This document shows, one piece after another, positions 44,209 to 53,400 of a stretch of DNA of 64,000 nucleotides; position 1 is the first letter of the stretch; the number at the start of each line of letters is the position of its first letter. Position numbers and translations under genes: made by a program. Source of the DNA: Cystobacter fuscus (GTDB lineage: Bacteria > Myxococcota > Myxococcia > Myxococcales > Myxococcaceae); NCBI RefSeq assembly GCF_002305875.1, contig NZ_CP022098.1:620001-684000 (forward strand), in the 5' to 3' direction. The notes below the pieces were generated by a model. That model did no database searches. It was given only the letters and a program-made list of their open reading frames with translations, and had not been told where the DNA came from.

Positions 44209-45594
44209 TCAGGGATGTCCTGCCCACAGCTCCCGCTCGAGCGAGGCCAGCATCGACGCGGCGACCTCGGGCGGAGGCAGGCCCGCCTCGTCGATGAGCT
44301 GGGCGTCCAGCGGATGGGCCAGCTCCTCACGCAGCGTCTGCACGGCCTGACGCCGCGCCTCGCGCAGGGTGGCGCGCTCCGCGTCCGACAGCCGCTCGTG
44401 GGCCCAGTGATCGATGGCCCAGGACAGCTCGGCGTGACGCGTCTCGTCCTCGGCGATGCGCGCCATGACGCCGCGGATCTCCTCGTCCCGCGCGTGCATC
44501 GCCTGGTAGTGCGCCACCAGCGCGCCATACGTCTCGCGCGTGCAGCCCTCCACGATGTTCTCCAGTGCCACCTCGAACAGGGAGCGCGGGGGCGGCGTTT
44601 CCACCTGGAGCCGGGGAGGCGTCGCACCGAAGCGGCGCGCCAGGCGGGTGCTCACGTCGGTGTGCATCACCTCGTCCAGGGCGCTCGCCAGGGCATCGTT
44701 GCGCAGGGACTCGTCCGCGCCGTGCAGGGCGAGCTCCTCGCGCAGTCGCAGGAAGGCCTGGATGGAGGCCGCCTCCATGTGTGCGGCGTGGGCGAAGTGC
44801 CGGCCCAGGGCACTGTCGCAGTCCACGCTCGCCGCGGCGTGCAATCCGTCCGGCCTCCGGCCAACGATGCAATTGGGGTCGCCCTTCTGCAGCAGCGTGC
44901 GCTTCTCCTCCGTGAGGTCTCCCGACGGAGAGACCTTCATGACGATCTGGTACAGGTTGGTGCCGGCTCCGCAGGTGCTGCCCTCGGTGCCAACGACGTT
45001 GAAGCTCCCGTCGGGATTGGCTTTCACCGCGCCGGATGTCAGGTTCCCACAGCTCACGTTGAGCCCCTGGCCGAAGGCGAGCAGCGCGGCCTCCTGGGTC
45101 GTGTCGATGGGTCGGAGGAAGCTCTTGAGCGCCTCCAGGGAAGTGTGCGCGGTCACCTCGTCACCCCGGGTCGTCGCGAGATAGTAGGCGCTGCACACCT
45201 GCTCGCAGTGCTCGTGGAAGCCCTGGGTCGAGCCGAGCTGCTCCAGCGCGGACTGGCACGCCGATGGATCCGAGGCCGTCGCGCAGGCCGTGCCCGAGGT
45301 CGAGACCACCCGCTGGGGAAACGTTCCGGAGTTGAACTTCGTGCCGACGACCCGGAGCTGCACGACGTCCGGAGCGACCGCGGGCGAGAGGCCGCTCACC
45401 GCGAGCGCGTTCTGGTCACAAGTGGGCCGGGCGTAGCCCGTCAGGTCCACGCCAGGACACTGCTCCTGGTGCGGCTCTCCACAGGGCCCTCCAGCTGGAG
45501 GCTCGATGACACCACACCCCGTGAGCACCAGGGGTGAGAGGAGCGAGGCGCGGAGGGTACGGGCGAAGAGCAGGCGCAGCGGGGGCGAGTGCAT
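44209..45594 (-). CDS. Ferritin-like-domain lipoprotein
   Basis: This 461-residue lipoprotein has a LTGC lipobox (Cys26). The first 240 residues are Cys-rich and unknown (QGFHEHCEQVCSAYYLATTR). The C-terminal part is a four-helix ferritin-like domain with carboxylate/His ligands in AAHMEAASIQAFLRL, LDEVMHTDVS, CTRETYGALVAHYQ and AEDETRHAELSWAIDH, two of them ExxH motifs. It probably binds a di-metal centre. It is upstream of, and on the same strand as, the VWA gene with a 79-nt gap, so they may be cotranscribed. Its envelope location is unusual for a ferritin-like protein. Confidence 0.8.
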   Translation of the reverse strand: MHSPPLRLLFARTLRASLLSPLVLTGCGVIEPPAGGPCGEPHQEQCPGVDLTGYARPTCDQNALAVSGLSPAVAPDVVQLRVVGTKFNSGTFPQRVVSTSGTACATASDPSACQSALEQLGSTQGFHEHCEQVCSAYYLATTRGDEVTAHTSLEALKSFLRPIDTTQEAALLAFGQGLNVSCGNLTSGAVKANPDGSFNVVGTEGSTCGAGTNLYQIVMKVSPSGDLTEEKRTLLQKGDPNCIVGRRPDGLHAAASVDCDSALGRHFAHAAHMEAASIQAFLRLREELALHGADESLRNDALASALDEVMHTDVSTRLARRFGATPPRLQVETPPPRSLFEVALENIVEGCTRETYGALVAHYQAMHARDEEIRGVMARIAEDETRHAELSWAIDHWAHERLSDAERATLREARRQAVQTLREELAHPLDAQLIDEAGLPPPEVAASMLASLERELWAGHP

Positions 45595-45903
45595 GGAATC
45601 TCCTGGGTGAGAACGCGGGGGCGATGGAAAAGCAATGCGGATGCCAGGGCCGCCTGCTCCCGTCCTCAGAGGAGGAGCTTGTCCGGGGAGCACCGCGAGG
45701 TGCCACCCGACTCAAAAACCTGAGGGGGCTCGCACGGGAATTCCGACGGGTCCGTCCCCGCCTGGGTCGCGAAAAAAGCCCCGGGAATATCCACCGGGCG
45801 CTGCGTAGAGGAGGTGCGAGGCAGCGAGGAATTGGAGCCCCCCCGGTCCCGAGCGGGGTGGGTGTTGGCTGTCTGGCATTTCCTTCATCCCGTCGAGGAT
45901 CCC

Positions 45904-46662
45904 ATGAATGCTGTTCGAGCCACGCTGCTGAGCGCTTGCGTCCTGCTGTCCACCGGAGGGGCCGCGCATGCCCAGACCCGCCCCCCGCCCGACATCGCCC
46001 AGCCCGGCACTCCCGTGCCCACGTCGCCGCTCTTCCCCTCGTCGACGGTGGGCGATCTGCTCACGCGCCACCTGAACCTCATGGTGTCCGTGGGCGAGGA
46101 GGTCGAGTCGCGCTACCAGGAGTCCCTGCGCCTCATCCAGAAGGAGCCCGAGGCCGTGCGCCTGCTCCAGGACGCCTATGCCAAGACGGTGGAGACCGAG
46201 TATTTCCTGCGCTGGCAGCTCGTCTACACGCTCGCGTCGCTGAACCAACGCGAGGCCTTGTCGGGACTGGTGCGCATCGCCCTGTCCACGATTCCCGCCG
46301 AGCGCGGCGGCAGCGACGAGTTCTTCACCACCGGGCAGGAGTCCAACATCCGCGTGGCCGCCGTGGACGGGCTCGCCTCCCTGGCGAAGCTCGGTGTCAC
46401 CGAGGCCGGGAGCTACCTGCTGCGCCTCTCCCAGCACTCGGATCTGTCCATCCGCCAGCGCGCGGTGCGCGGCTACCTCGCGGCCGGCTCGGACTACGAC
46501 GCCCGGGCGAAGCTCTTGCAGGCCAACCTGCCCACCAGCGACCACTGGCTCATCACCCTCCGGGTCACCGAGGTGCGCGGCGTCGCGCATCCGGACGACA
46601 CCCCCGAGGACATGCGGCCCCGGAAGCGCGAGTCCGACGACGAGAGCCCCATCGCCCGCTGA
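45904..46662 (+). CDS. Secreted HEAT-like repeat protein
   Basis: This 252-residue protein has a Sec signal (AAHA, cut at about residue 23). Alpha-helical repeats follow (FLRWQLVYTLASLNQREALSGLVRIAL, IRVAAVDGLASLAKLGVTEAGSYLLRLSQ, LSIRQRAVRGYLAAG), matching HEAT/Armadillo spacing of about 35 residues. It has a basic/acidic tail. The next gene begins 29 nt downstream and encodes a secreted HExxH protein, so the pair is probably an operon with the repeat protein binding or restraining the enzyme. Confidence 0.72.
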   Translation: MNAVRATLLSACVLLSTGGAAHAQTRPPPDIAQPGTPVPTSPLFPSSTVGDLLTRHLNLMVSVGEEVESRYQESLRLIQKEPEAVRLLQDAYAKTVETEYFLRWQLVYTLASLNQREALSGLVRIALSTIPAERGGSDEFFTTGQESNIRVAAVDGLASLAKLGVTEAGSYLLRLSQHSDLSIRQRAVRGYLAAGSDYDARAKLLQANLPTSDHWLITLRVTEVRGVAHPDDTPEDMRPRKRESDDESPIAR

Positions 46663-46691
46663 ATCCGTCCCCCGATTGAGGAGAACCCACG

Positions 46692-47444
46692 ATGAAGAAC
46701 TTCGTCCCGAAGATGATGCTCCTGGCCGCCGTCAGCCTGACGTCCCTCTCCGCGCGCGCCGCCACCTGCTACTACCAGCCGGGCAACAACACCACGAGCG
46801 GTGACGTCTTCTATGGCGCCTTCACCTGCAATCAGAAGTACATCGACCAGTTCTGGAATCACTTCGACTTCGACAAGGGAGACTGGGACGATGGCTTCGG
46901 CTATGAGGCCGCGTGCGATCTGAACCGGCCCCTGGCGCGAACCTTCAACGCGCTGTATCTGCTCGCCTATTCGGCCGAGGACTACGCCCGCAGCACCAGT
47001 GACTTCAGCGGCAACGCGCTGCGCTGGGCCTATCCGTATTCGTCCACGTACATCGACGAGCTGGATGGCCGCTGTGGCTCCGGCGACAAGAACACGGGCG
47101 CTCGCGCCACGACCGTGCACGGCCCCATCATCGACAACTACACCGAGCTGTACTGGCCCTTCTTCTACGGGGAGAACGTGGTGCAGCGCGCGGGCACCAT
47201 CCTCCACGAGTCCCGCCACGGCGCGGGCAAGTCACACGATGCCGGCTCGTCGTGCCCGCGCGGAGCCTCGTGCGACAGCAGCTGGGGCTACAAGGGCGCC
47301 AACATGTATCAGGTGCTCTACCTCTGGTGGTTCCGCGTCGACGGCACCCGCACCACCCAGGCCATGCGTGACTTTGCTCGCACCGAGGCCCAGAACATCA
47401 TCAACAACGGCTTCAAGGCGAACCCGGGCTTCGTCATTCCCTGA
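46692..47444 (+). CDS. Secreted protein with HExxH motif, putative metallopeptidase
   Basis: This 250-residue secreted protein has a signal peptide (LTSLSARA, cut before ATCYY). The mature domain contains HESRH (HExxH) near residue 178 in GTILHESRHGAGKSHD, a zincin-type zinc site, although a third ligand is not clear; His184 or Asp186 might serve. Conserved-looking surroundings include FWNHFDFDKGDWDDGFGYE and DNYTELYWPFFYGENVVQRA. Six or more Cys suggest disulphides. It probably hydrolyses peptide or other bonds outside the cell; the family is not recognised. A good ribosome-binding site (gaggagaac) precedes the ATG. Confidence 0.65.
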   Translation: MKNFVPKMMLLAAVSLTSLSARAATCYYQPGNNTTSGDVFYGAFTCNQKYIDQFWNHFDFDKGDWDDGFGYEAACDLNRPLARTFNALYLLAYSAEDYARSTSDFSGNALRWAYPYSSTYIDELDGRCGSGDKNTGARATTVHGPIIDNYTELYWPFFYGENVVQRAGTILHESRHGAGKSHDAGSSCPRGASCDSSWGYKGANMYQVLYLWWFRVDGTRTTQAMRDFARTEAQNIINNGFKANPGFVIP

Positions 47445-47550
47445 CACGGTGTTGGGATGTCGACCGGTGTGCTCTGGCGAGCCTCCGCGCGAGAGCGGGG
47501 TTGGCGGCCACCGGGCCCCACGCTAAGCCCTCCCGCCGAGGAGGAAGCAC

Positions 47551-48312
47551 ATGGCGGAGATGAGCTATCGGACGGCCCTCGTGACGGGGGCCTCCAGCGG
47601 TCTGGGGCGGGGTCTGGCGTTGTGGTTGGGCAAGCGGGGCGTGAAGGTGTACGCCGCCGCGCGGCGGCTGCCCCGGCTCGAGACACTCGCCCAGGAGGGC
47701 AAGGCCCTCGGCGCCACCCTCGAGCCCGTGGAGCTGGACGTCTCCCAGGCGGACGCCACGCTCGCGCGCGTGCGCGAGCTGGACGAGGCCTGTGGCGGGT
47801 TGGATCTGGTGGTGGCCAACGCGGGCGTGGGCTTTCCCACCAACGCCCGCGACTTCCCCTGGGAGGACGCCAAACGGGTCATCGACGTGAACGTCACCGG
47901 GGCCGCGGCCACGCTGTCCGCGGTGCTGCCCCGGATGGTGGAGCGCGATCGCGGCCACCTGGTGGGCATCTCCAGTCTGGCGAGCTGCCGCGGTCTTCCG
48001 CAGAACGCCGCCTACTCCGCCTCCAAGGCCTTCCTCGACACCTTCCTGGAGAGCCTGCGCGTGGACCTGCACGGCACCGGGGTGCGCGTCACCTGCATCC
48101 GGCCCGGCTTCGTGAAGACGGAGATCACCGCGGGCATCCAGCACCCCATGCCCTTCCTGCTGGAGGCGGATCCGGCCGTGGAGCACATGGGCCAGGCCAT
48201 CCTGCGCGGGGAGGATGTGTACGGCTTTCCCTGGCCCATGGCCCGCGCGGTCGGGATGGCCCGGTGGGTGCCCAACGCGCTCTTCGACGCCGTGGCCAGC
48301 AAGGTGCTCTGA
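47551..48312 (+). CDS. SDR-family oxidoreductase
   Basis: This 253-residue Rossmann enzyme shows TALVTGASSGLGRGLAL (cofactor loop), VVANAGVGF, GISSLAS with the catalytic Ser, and YSASK holding catalytic Tyr and Lys. It would reduce carbonyls or oxidise alcohols with NAD(P)H; Arg residues after strand 2 (AAARRL) favour NADPH. The C-terminus (PMARAVGMARWVPNALFDAVASKVL) is hydrophobic, suggesting a lipid-like substrate. It converges with the beta-barrel gene, 18 nt apart. Confidence 0.88.
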   Translation: MAEMSYRTALVTGASSGLGRGLALWLGKRGVKVYAAARRLPRLETLAQEGKALGATLEPVELDVSQADATLARVRELDEACGGLDLVVANAGVGFPTNARDFPWEDAKRVIDVNVTGAAATLSAVLPRMVERDRGHLVGISSLASCRGLPQNAAYSASKAFLDTFLESLRVDLHGTGVRVTCIRPGFVKTEITAGIQHPMPFLLEADPAVEHMGQAILRGEDVYGFPWPMARAVGMARWVPNALFDAVASKVL

Positions 48313-48330
48313 GGCCCCGGGCGGGCCCGC

Positions 48331-48915
48331 TCAGAAGCGCAGCGTGGGCCCGAGCAGGATGGAGTGCAGCGGCTTGGCGCAGGCCTCGGCGGTGGCGGAC
48401 TCGAGGCTGTCCACACGCACGTCGCACCATTGCCAGGCCGTGGAGGCGGTGATGCCCAGGTGATCGCCCACCCACGCGTCCACGCCGAGCCGCACCGCCG
48501 TGCTCAACCCCGAGTGCAGCATGCGCTGCGGCGAGCCCGTCCCGAGATCCGTCAGCGTCAGGGGCGTGGCGCGGCTCTGGGCCACGCGCAGTCCGACCCA
48601 CGGCGTCACGTTGCCATCGCGCAGGAAGCGCAGCCGCAGCTCTCCTCCCAGCGACAGGTAGTCCAGCTCGGTCGTCTGCCCCTGGAAGCGCCGTCCCCAC
48701 GTCTCCACGCCCTCGCCCACCACGCCGAGGGAGAGCCCGAAGGGGGTTTCCACGCCCACGTAGGCCTGGAGCCCTCCTCCTCGGGCTCCGATTCCGGAGG
48801 TATGGTCGATGACGAAACCGGCGCTCAGCGAGGCGTACCCCCGCCACGGCCCCGCTTCCGACGTCCCCGCCCACAGCAGCACCACCAGGCTTCCGAGACT
48901 CGTCGCGCGTCGCAT
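48331..48915 (-). CDS. Outer-membrane beta-barrel protein
   Basis: This 194-residue protein has a signal peptide (MRRATSLGSLVVLLWAGTSEA) and about eight amphipathic strands, ending in LHSILLGPTLRF with the terminal Phe that BamA recognises. Two Cys residues (QWCDVRVDSLESATAEAC) may form a loop disulphide. It resembles small OmpW/OmpA-type porin-like barrels. An ATG 14 codons earlier is possible but the signal peptide starts here. Confidence 0.72.
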   Translation of the reverse strand: MRRATSLGSLVVLLWAGTSEAGPWRGYASLSAGFVIDHTSGIGARGGGLQAYVGVETPFGLSLGVVGEGVETWGRRFQGQTTELDYLSLGGELRLRFLRDGNVTPWVGLRVAQSRATPLTLTDLGTGSPQRMLHSGLSTAVRLGVDAWVGDHLGITASTAWQWCDVRVDSLESATAEACAKPLHSILLGPTLRF

Positions 48916-49103
48916 GAGGGGGCGCAGCTTAGCCCAGACCCGCCCTCCCAGGTCCACCCCTCGCGGGGGACGTCTCCGCGTGCTCGTTCACTCGCATGAG
49001 CACGACTCATACCGCGTGTGTTGCTCGCCCGCGCCCACGCCCTATCTCCGGGGTTGTGGGACGCGCCGAAATGGCGCAGAGGTAGAGTGGGTTGAACAAC
49101 GAT

Positions 49104-49562
49104 ATGTCCATTGAGATGAAGCCCATCGGGCTGAACATTCCCGACGCCGACGATGACTGGATTCCCCGCATGGAGGACATGCCCTTCCATCGCCTGGGGG
49201 GAGAAGCCGGCGTGCGAGCGCTCGCCGAGGCCTTCTATGACGCCATGGATGCGAACGAGCCGGAGCTCGCCCGGCTGCACGAGCTGGATGCGAACGGCAA
49301 GGTGGGGCCGGGCACCCGGGAGCGCTTCGGCCTCTTCCTCATCGGCTGGCTCGGCGGTCCCCAGCACTACATGGAGAAGCATGGCCATCCGCGCCTGCGC
49401 ATGCGCCATGGCCACCTGCCGGTGAACCTCGCCCACCGTGACGCCTGGGTGCGCAGCATGCAGCGGGCCCTGGATGCTCGGGGCGTGAAGGGTGGGGTGC
49501 GGCGCTTCCTCGATCAGCGCTTCGCCGAGGTGGCCGACTTCCTGCGCAACACCGAGGGGTGA
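49104..49562 (+). CDS. Group II truncated haemoglobin
   Basis: This 152-residue globin has the group II truncated pattern: PFHRLGGEAGVRALAEAFYDAM, FLIGWLGGPQHYMEKHG with Trp and Gly at the G helix, and RHGHLPV with the proximal His. It binds O2 or NO. The N-terminal 25 residues are acidic and precede the fold. Start ATGs at 49104 and 49116 are both possible. Its gene ends where the decayed gene at 49581 begins to read toward it. Confidence 0.85.
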   Translation: MSIEMKPIGLNIPDADDDWIPRMEDMPFHRLGGEAGVRALAEAFYDAMDANEPELARLHELDANGKVGPGTRERFGLFLIGWLGGPQHYMEKHGHPRLRMRHGHLPVNLAHRDAWVRSMQRALDARGVKGGVRRFLDQRFAEVADFLRNTEG

Positions 49563-49580
49563 GCGGGCGGACTCCCCAGC

Positions 49581-50204
49581 CTCGGCGCACGATGAAGTCG
49601 AACCGCTCCACGGCCGTCGGAACTCCGCCAGGGTCGCCCGTGAGCGCTTCGCCTCGGCCGGCGCGTAGCGCGTCACCGCGGACGTGTTCTCCGACTCCTT
49701 GAGCGGCCCCTCGAGGATGACCGGGGTGAAGTCGCCCGGCCACGGCACGCTCAGCAGTTCCCGCCCGTGCTTGAGTGGATCCACGATGGTGAAGCTCGGC
49801 CACTTCGGGAGCCGGATGGTCCGCATGTCGCAACCGTGGAAGCTGCACAGGTCCAGCCGGGCCTCGGAGAAGTCGCAGTTCTCCATCCCTCCGTGCTCCC
49901 ACCACTTGTCGACTCCGACCCGCTGGCCGAACCCGACGCCCGAATAGCGGCCCTTGAACCGGCAGCCCTCGAACCGCATGGACGTCCACCACTGGTTCAC
50001 GACTTCACGCTTTGCCTCGATGGTGCAGTCGATCAGCTTCCCCCACATCGGGACTAACTGCCGCCCTCCGATGCCGAGGACCACGGTGCAGCGCCGCAGG
50101 GTGAGGTTGGGCCCGAGCCAGTACATGGCTGCCTTGTCGGTCAGCTCCAACCGTTCGCCCTCGATCTCCCGGTTCTCGTAGTGGATGTTCGGGCTCACGC
50201 GCAT
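49581..50204 (-). pseudogene. Pentapeptide-like protein gene, probably frameshifted at its 3' end
   Basis: The product begins MRVSPNIHYENREIEGERLELTDKAAMYWLGPNL and contains pentapeptide-like beta-helix runs (MENCDFSEARLDLCSFHGCDMRTIRL, FEGCRFKGRYSG), as in some immunity or effector-associated proteins. After TLAEFR near 49615 the frame reads into nonsense, but the -1 frame gives TAVERFDFIV, a natural-looking end at about 49588, so one base has probably been lost. Without the shift the frame runs antisense through the globin gene. It lies 1 nt after the truncated gene at 50206. Confidence 0.6.
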
Positions 50205-50205
50205 C

Positions 50206-50400
50206 TCAGAAGAAGATCATACGGAAGAAGGTGCTCGCCATCCTCCGTCCGTGAAGCTCGAAGTTCGAGTCCGTCCCAGACAGGAGCTCATAGTGGTACT
50301 TCTGCCCCACGGGGCCCACCACATCGACGCGCATCTTCTTGCTCCTGAGCAATCCCGAGCGGCTCACCGGCAGGTCCGCTCGCCCGAGTTCCAGGGTCGT
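50206..50400 (-). pseudogene. C-terminal remnant of a truncated gene (toxin-like partner?)
   Basis: Leftward translation from about 50400 gives a sensible C-terminal tail (SRSGLLRSKKMRVDVVGPV, then GQKYHYELLSGTDSNFELHGRRMASTFFRMIFF) that stops 1 nt before the pentapeptide-like gene. No N-terminal part exists, because the rightward nuclease-STAND gene begins at 50416. The open frame continues antisense into that gene without resemblance. The pair looks like an effector and immunity module cut by insertion of the STAND gene; the toxin role is a guess. Confidence 0.5.
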
Positions 50401-50415
50401 GGTAGGCAACCCGGC

Positions 50416-53400
50416 ATGGGAAGCGAGGGCAGAGGCGAGAACGATACCCTGGAGAACGAAGGGCTGCCGGCCTACATCGGGTACGAGTACCAGATCTTCG
50501 TGACCGTCTGGGTAGCACTGGAGCTGATCTTCAAACGGGGCCTCCCTCACATCGAGATTGAACCGGCCTCTCAGGAGGACATCGAAGCCAATCTCAGGGT
50601 GAATCCGGACGAGGCATCGGCAGTCCTCCGCGTCGAGACCCTGTCCATTCAGGTGAAGTTCCGTGGTTCGGAGTGGAAGCCTGCGGCTTTTCGGGAACTG
50701 CTGCAGGGGAAGCCCAAGACGAAGAAGGGAAAGCAGGGCCCGGCCCCACGCCAACGGGCCTGGGAGTTCCTCGGCGCGGATCCTCTTCGGCGCTATCTGT
50801 TGATCACCAACGCGCAGCTCGCGCCCAAGCTACAGTCTCTCCGCGTGGAGGAGCTGTTCTCCCAACCTGGCAATGCTGTCATGCCCGAAGAGTGTACCGA
50901 GGGAGACGGGGGTCAGGAGTTGGCGAAGCGCATCGCCGTGTTGGCCGAGCAGCCCCTGGAACTCGTCGCCTTCAAGGCCAAGGAGTTCCTCACGTACCGG
51001 CTGCATGTCCCGTCGACGAGAGCCGAGGAGTGTCTTCGCAGGTTGATCGAGAGCGTCCGCAATCGCCTCCTGGGAATTGGATCGAGGCGATGGACCCGCG
51101 GGGAGATCCTCGCGGAAGCCCAGCGGTTCGGTGGCAGCCTGTACCCGACACCGGCCCTGGATACATTCGTTCCGCCAAAACACATCAGGCAGATCGAACA
51201 GCAACTTGCCAACAAGCATGTCGTGGTGTTGATCGGTCAGGCAGGTGCTGGCAAGACGCTGACTGCACAGTTCCTGGAGTACAAGCTCAGTACTCCCGAG
51301 GGGCCCGAGCAGGAACAGCAGACGCCCTTTATGATCTGCCGCGCGAAGGTGCCCCAGGACGCCAGGAGAGAATTGGCGAGCCCGGGCTCTGTCCTGTTCA
51401 TCATCGAGGACCCGTGGGGCAAGTCCAAGTTGAGCGTGGACGCCGACCAGTGGGTGAGCGAGTTGGGTAGCTTCCTGCGTCAGGCGGGAGAGCAGAAGAA
51501 GTTCATCATCACCTCACGCCAGTCCATTCTCGAGGATGCGGAGGGCATGGAGGATGTGGAGGACTTCTGTGTCCGGATTGATTACGAGCACTACGACGAG
51601 GGAGCGCGCAGGAGGATCCTCACCAACATGCTGCGCGATGCGCAGCCCTGGCAGCGGCAACTTGCCCTGGAGTCCGCGACAAGGATCGTTAATCAACTGG
51701 AGGCTCCTATCTCGCTCCAGAGGTTCGCAGAGCAGCTGAAGAAGGCGAAGTCCTCTGAAAACGTCGTCTTGTCGCGGTTGATCCAAGCCTCTGGTGTCAA
51801 TGTGCTGGCTGATCTCGTGGAGCGGGAGATCGGGCTTCTCACCTGGGAGGCCGTACCCGCTGCGGCCGTGCTCTGGTCCCTGCTGTGCGAGACTCCGACT
51901 TTCTCCCGCGCCGCGATGGAACAGCGTGGGAGCTTGGCCCGGCGGGTGGCCCCACCGTTTGCTCCCTACCTGGAGGTGAGCCGGCTCGCCTTGTGGATGG
52001 CTGGAGAGCGGTGGCTCGACTCGGATGACGCAACCTACCGGGCGCACCCCACGACCATTCAGGGCTTGGAGCAACTCATTAAGGGGAAGAGGGCGGACAT
52101 GGCTCGGGGGGTGTTGGAGCCGTTGCTCTCGGGATTGGTCGCGGTCAGTCAGTTCGCCGATGCACTCGGTATCGCCGAAAACCTTCGCGATCGACAGGAT
52201 TGGATCCCTGCCGATGTGCGGAGCGCCATCGCAAACTCCTTGCGTGAGCAGTTGTTGGCAGATGATGGTGAGGAGCGCTTCCGAGATACCTTCTTCAAGG
52301 CCGTACGCTGGTCGAACGGGCGTGATCCAGTTTCTCTGATGGTGCAGGCGCTCGCAGCCGAGTCGAAGCCGGTCAAGAAGGCATCTTTTGCGATCCGGGA
52401 ATGGCACCGCCCCACGTGGACGACCGCCGAGCGGGAGTCCGTGCTGGCTTCAAAGGAAGCACGGCGGATCGTTGAACGGCACATACGCTATGTCGTGCCA
52501 TACCATTCCGAAATCTTTGTTGGGGTTCTAGACAGGCCTCGCTGGCTCTCGGAGCTGTGGAACCTCTCGACTGTCTATCCCGACGCAGTCGTCGTGGCGG
52601 TGGAGGAGCAGGCAGACGGAGTCCGTGAACTCGCGCTGGGGGCGATGCTCACGGATAGGGCCTCCTTCGATAGCCTGGCCGACAAGCTCCTGCGAGGCTT
52701 GGATGAGGTCGAGCGGGACGCGAAAGCTCATCGCCAGGAGGTCGCGCGTGGGATGGCGCCTCCAGGTGCGCGCGCGCAGGACGCTGACGAATACTTCTCT
52801 GAGCGAGCATACCCGTACAGCTCTGCGTTGGAGGAACTTGTCGCCGAACGCCGAAGGGTGGAGGGCTATGAGTGGCTGGTCAAGCATGCGTGGCGAGCGC
52901 GCCTGCTTGGGAATTGGGGGGCTGCCTTGCAGCGGGAGGATGAAGGACTCACCAAGGAGGAGATGTTGGCGTTCTTCGCGGCTTGCCAGCCGGAGGAACT
53001 GAGCCGGGTCGCACGGACAATCCACGGCAAGCAGTGGTCTCTGATTGCCCCAGAGCTGGTTGCAGCGCTGGGAGAGGTCAAGCAGGACGACCTGGAGGAG
53101 TATCTCGGGGCCGTGGCACGCGTTGTCTCGCCGGAGCAGTTGAAGGCGCTGATCAAGGCCAATCCGCCACCGCTCTCTGACGTTCAGCGCGCGGCGATCG
53201 TCCTGAGCAGCCGGAGTGCTCATGGGCCGCTTGAGGAGCAGGCGCTTGCGCTTCAAAAGATGCTGGCATCCACGCTCGTGCCGGATCGCGAAGTGCTCCT
53301 CGACTGCTGTGAGCGTGCCGAACGCGGGGAGGAGCTGGGTGCTTCCCAGCTTCCTCCATTGCGCCCAGAGGACTTGCGGACGCTCCAGGAGTGGGCCGCC

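Noticed and set aside
48825-49580. Reading the pentapeptide-like protein as a 459-residue product
   Set aside because: Everything after about residue 205 is antisense to the globin gene and carries no pentapeptide pattern; a frameshift with an earlier natural end explains it better.
50262-50285. A gttcgagtcc T-loop-like string suggesting a tRNA
   Set aside because: No acceptor stem, anticodon arm or D arm can be folded around it; it lies inside the truncated gene remnant.
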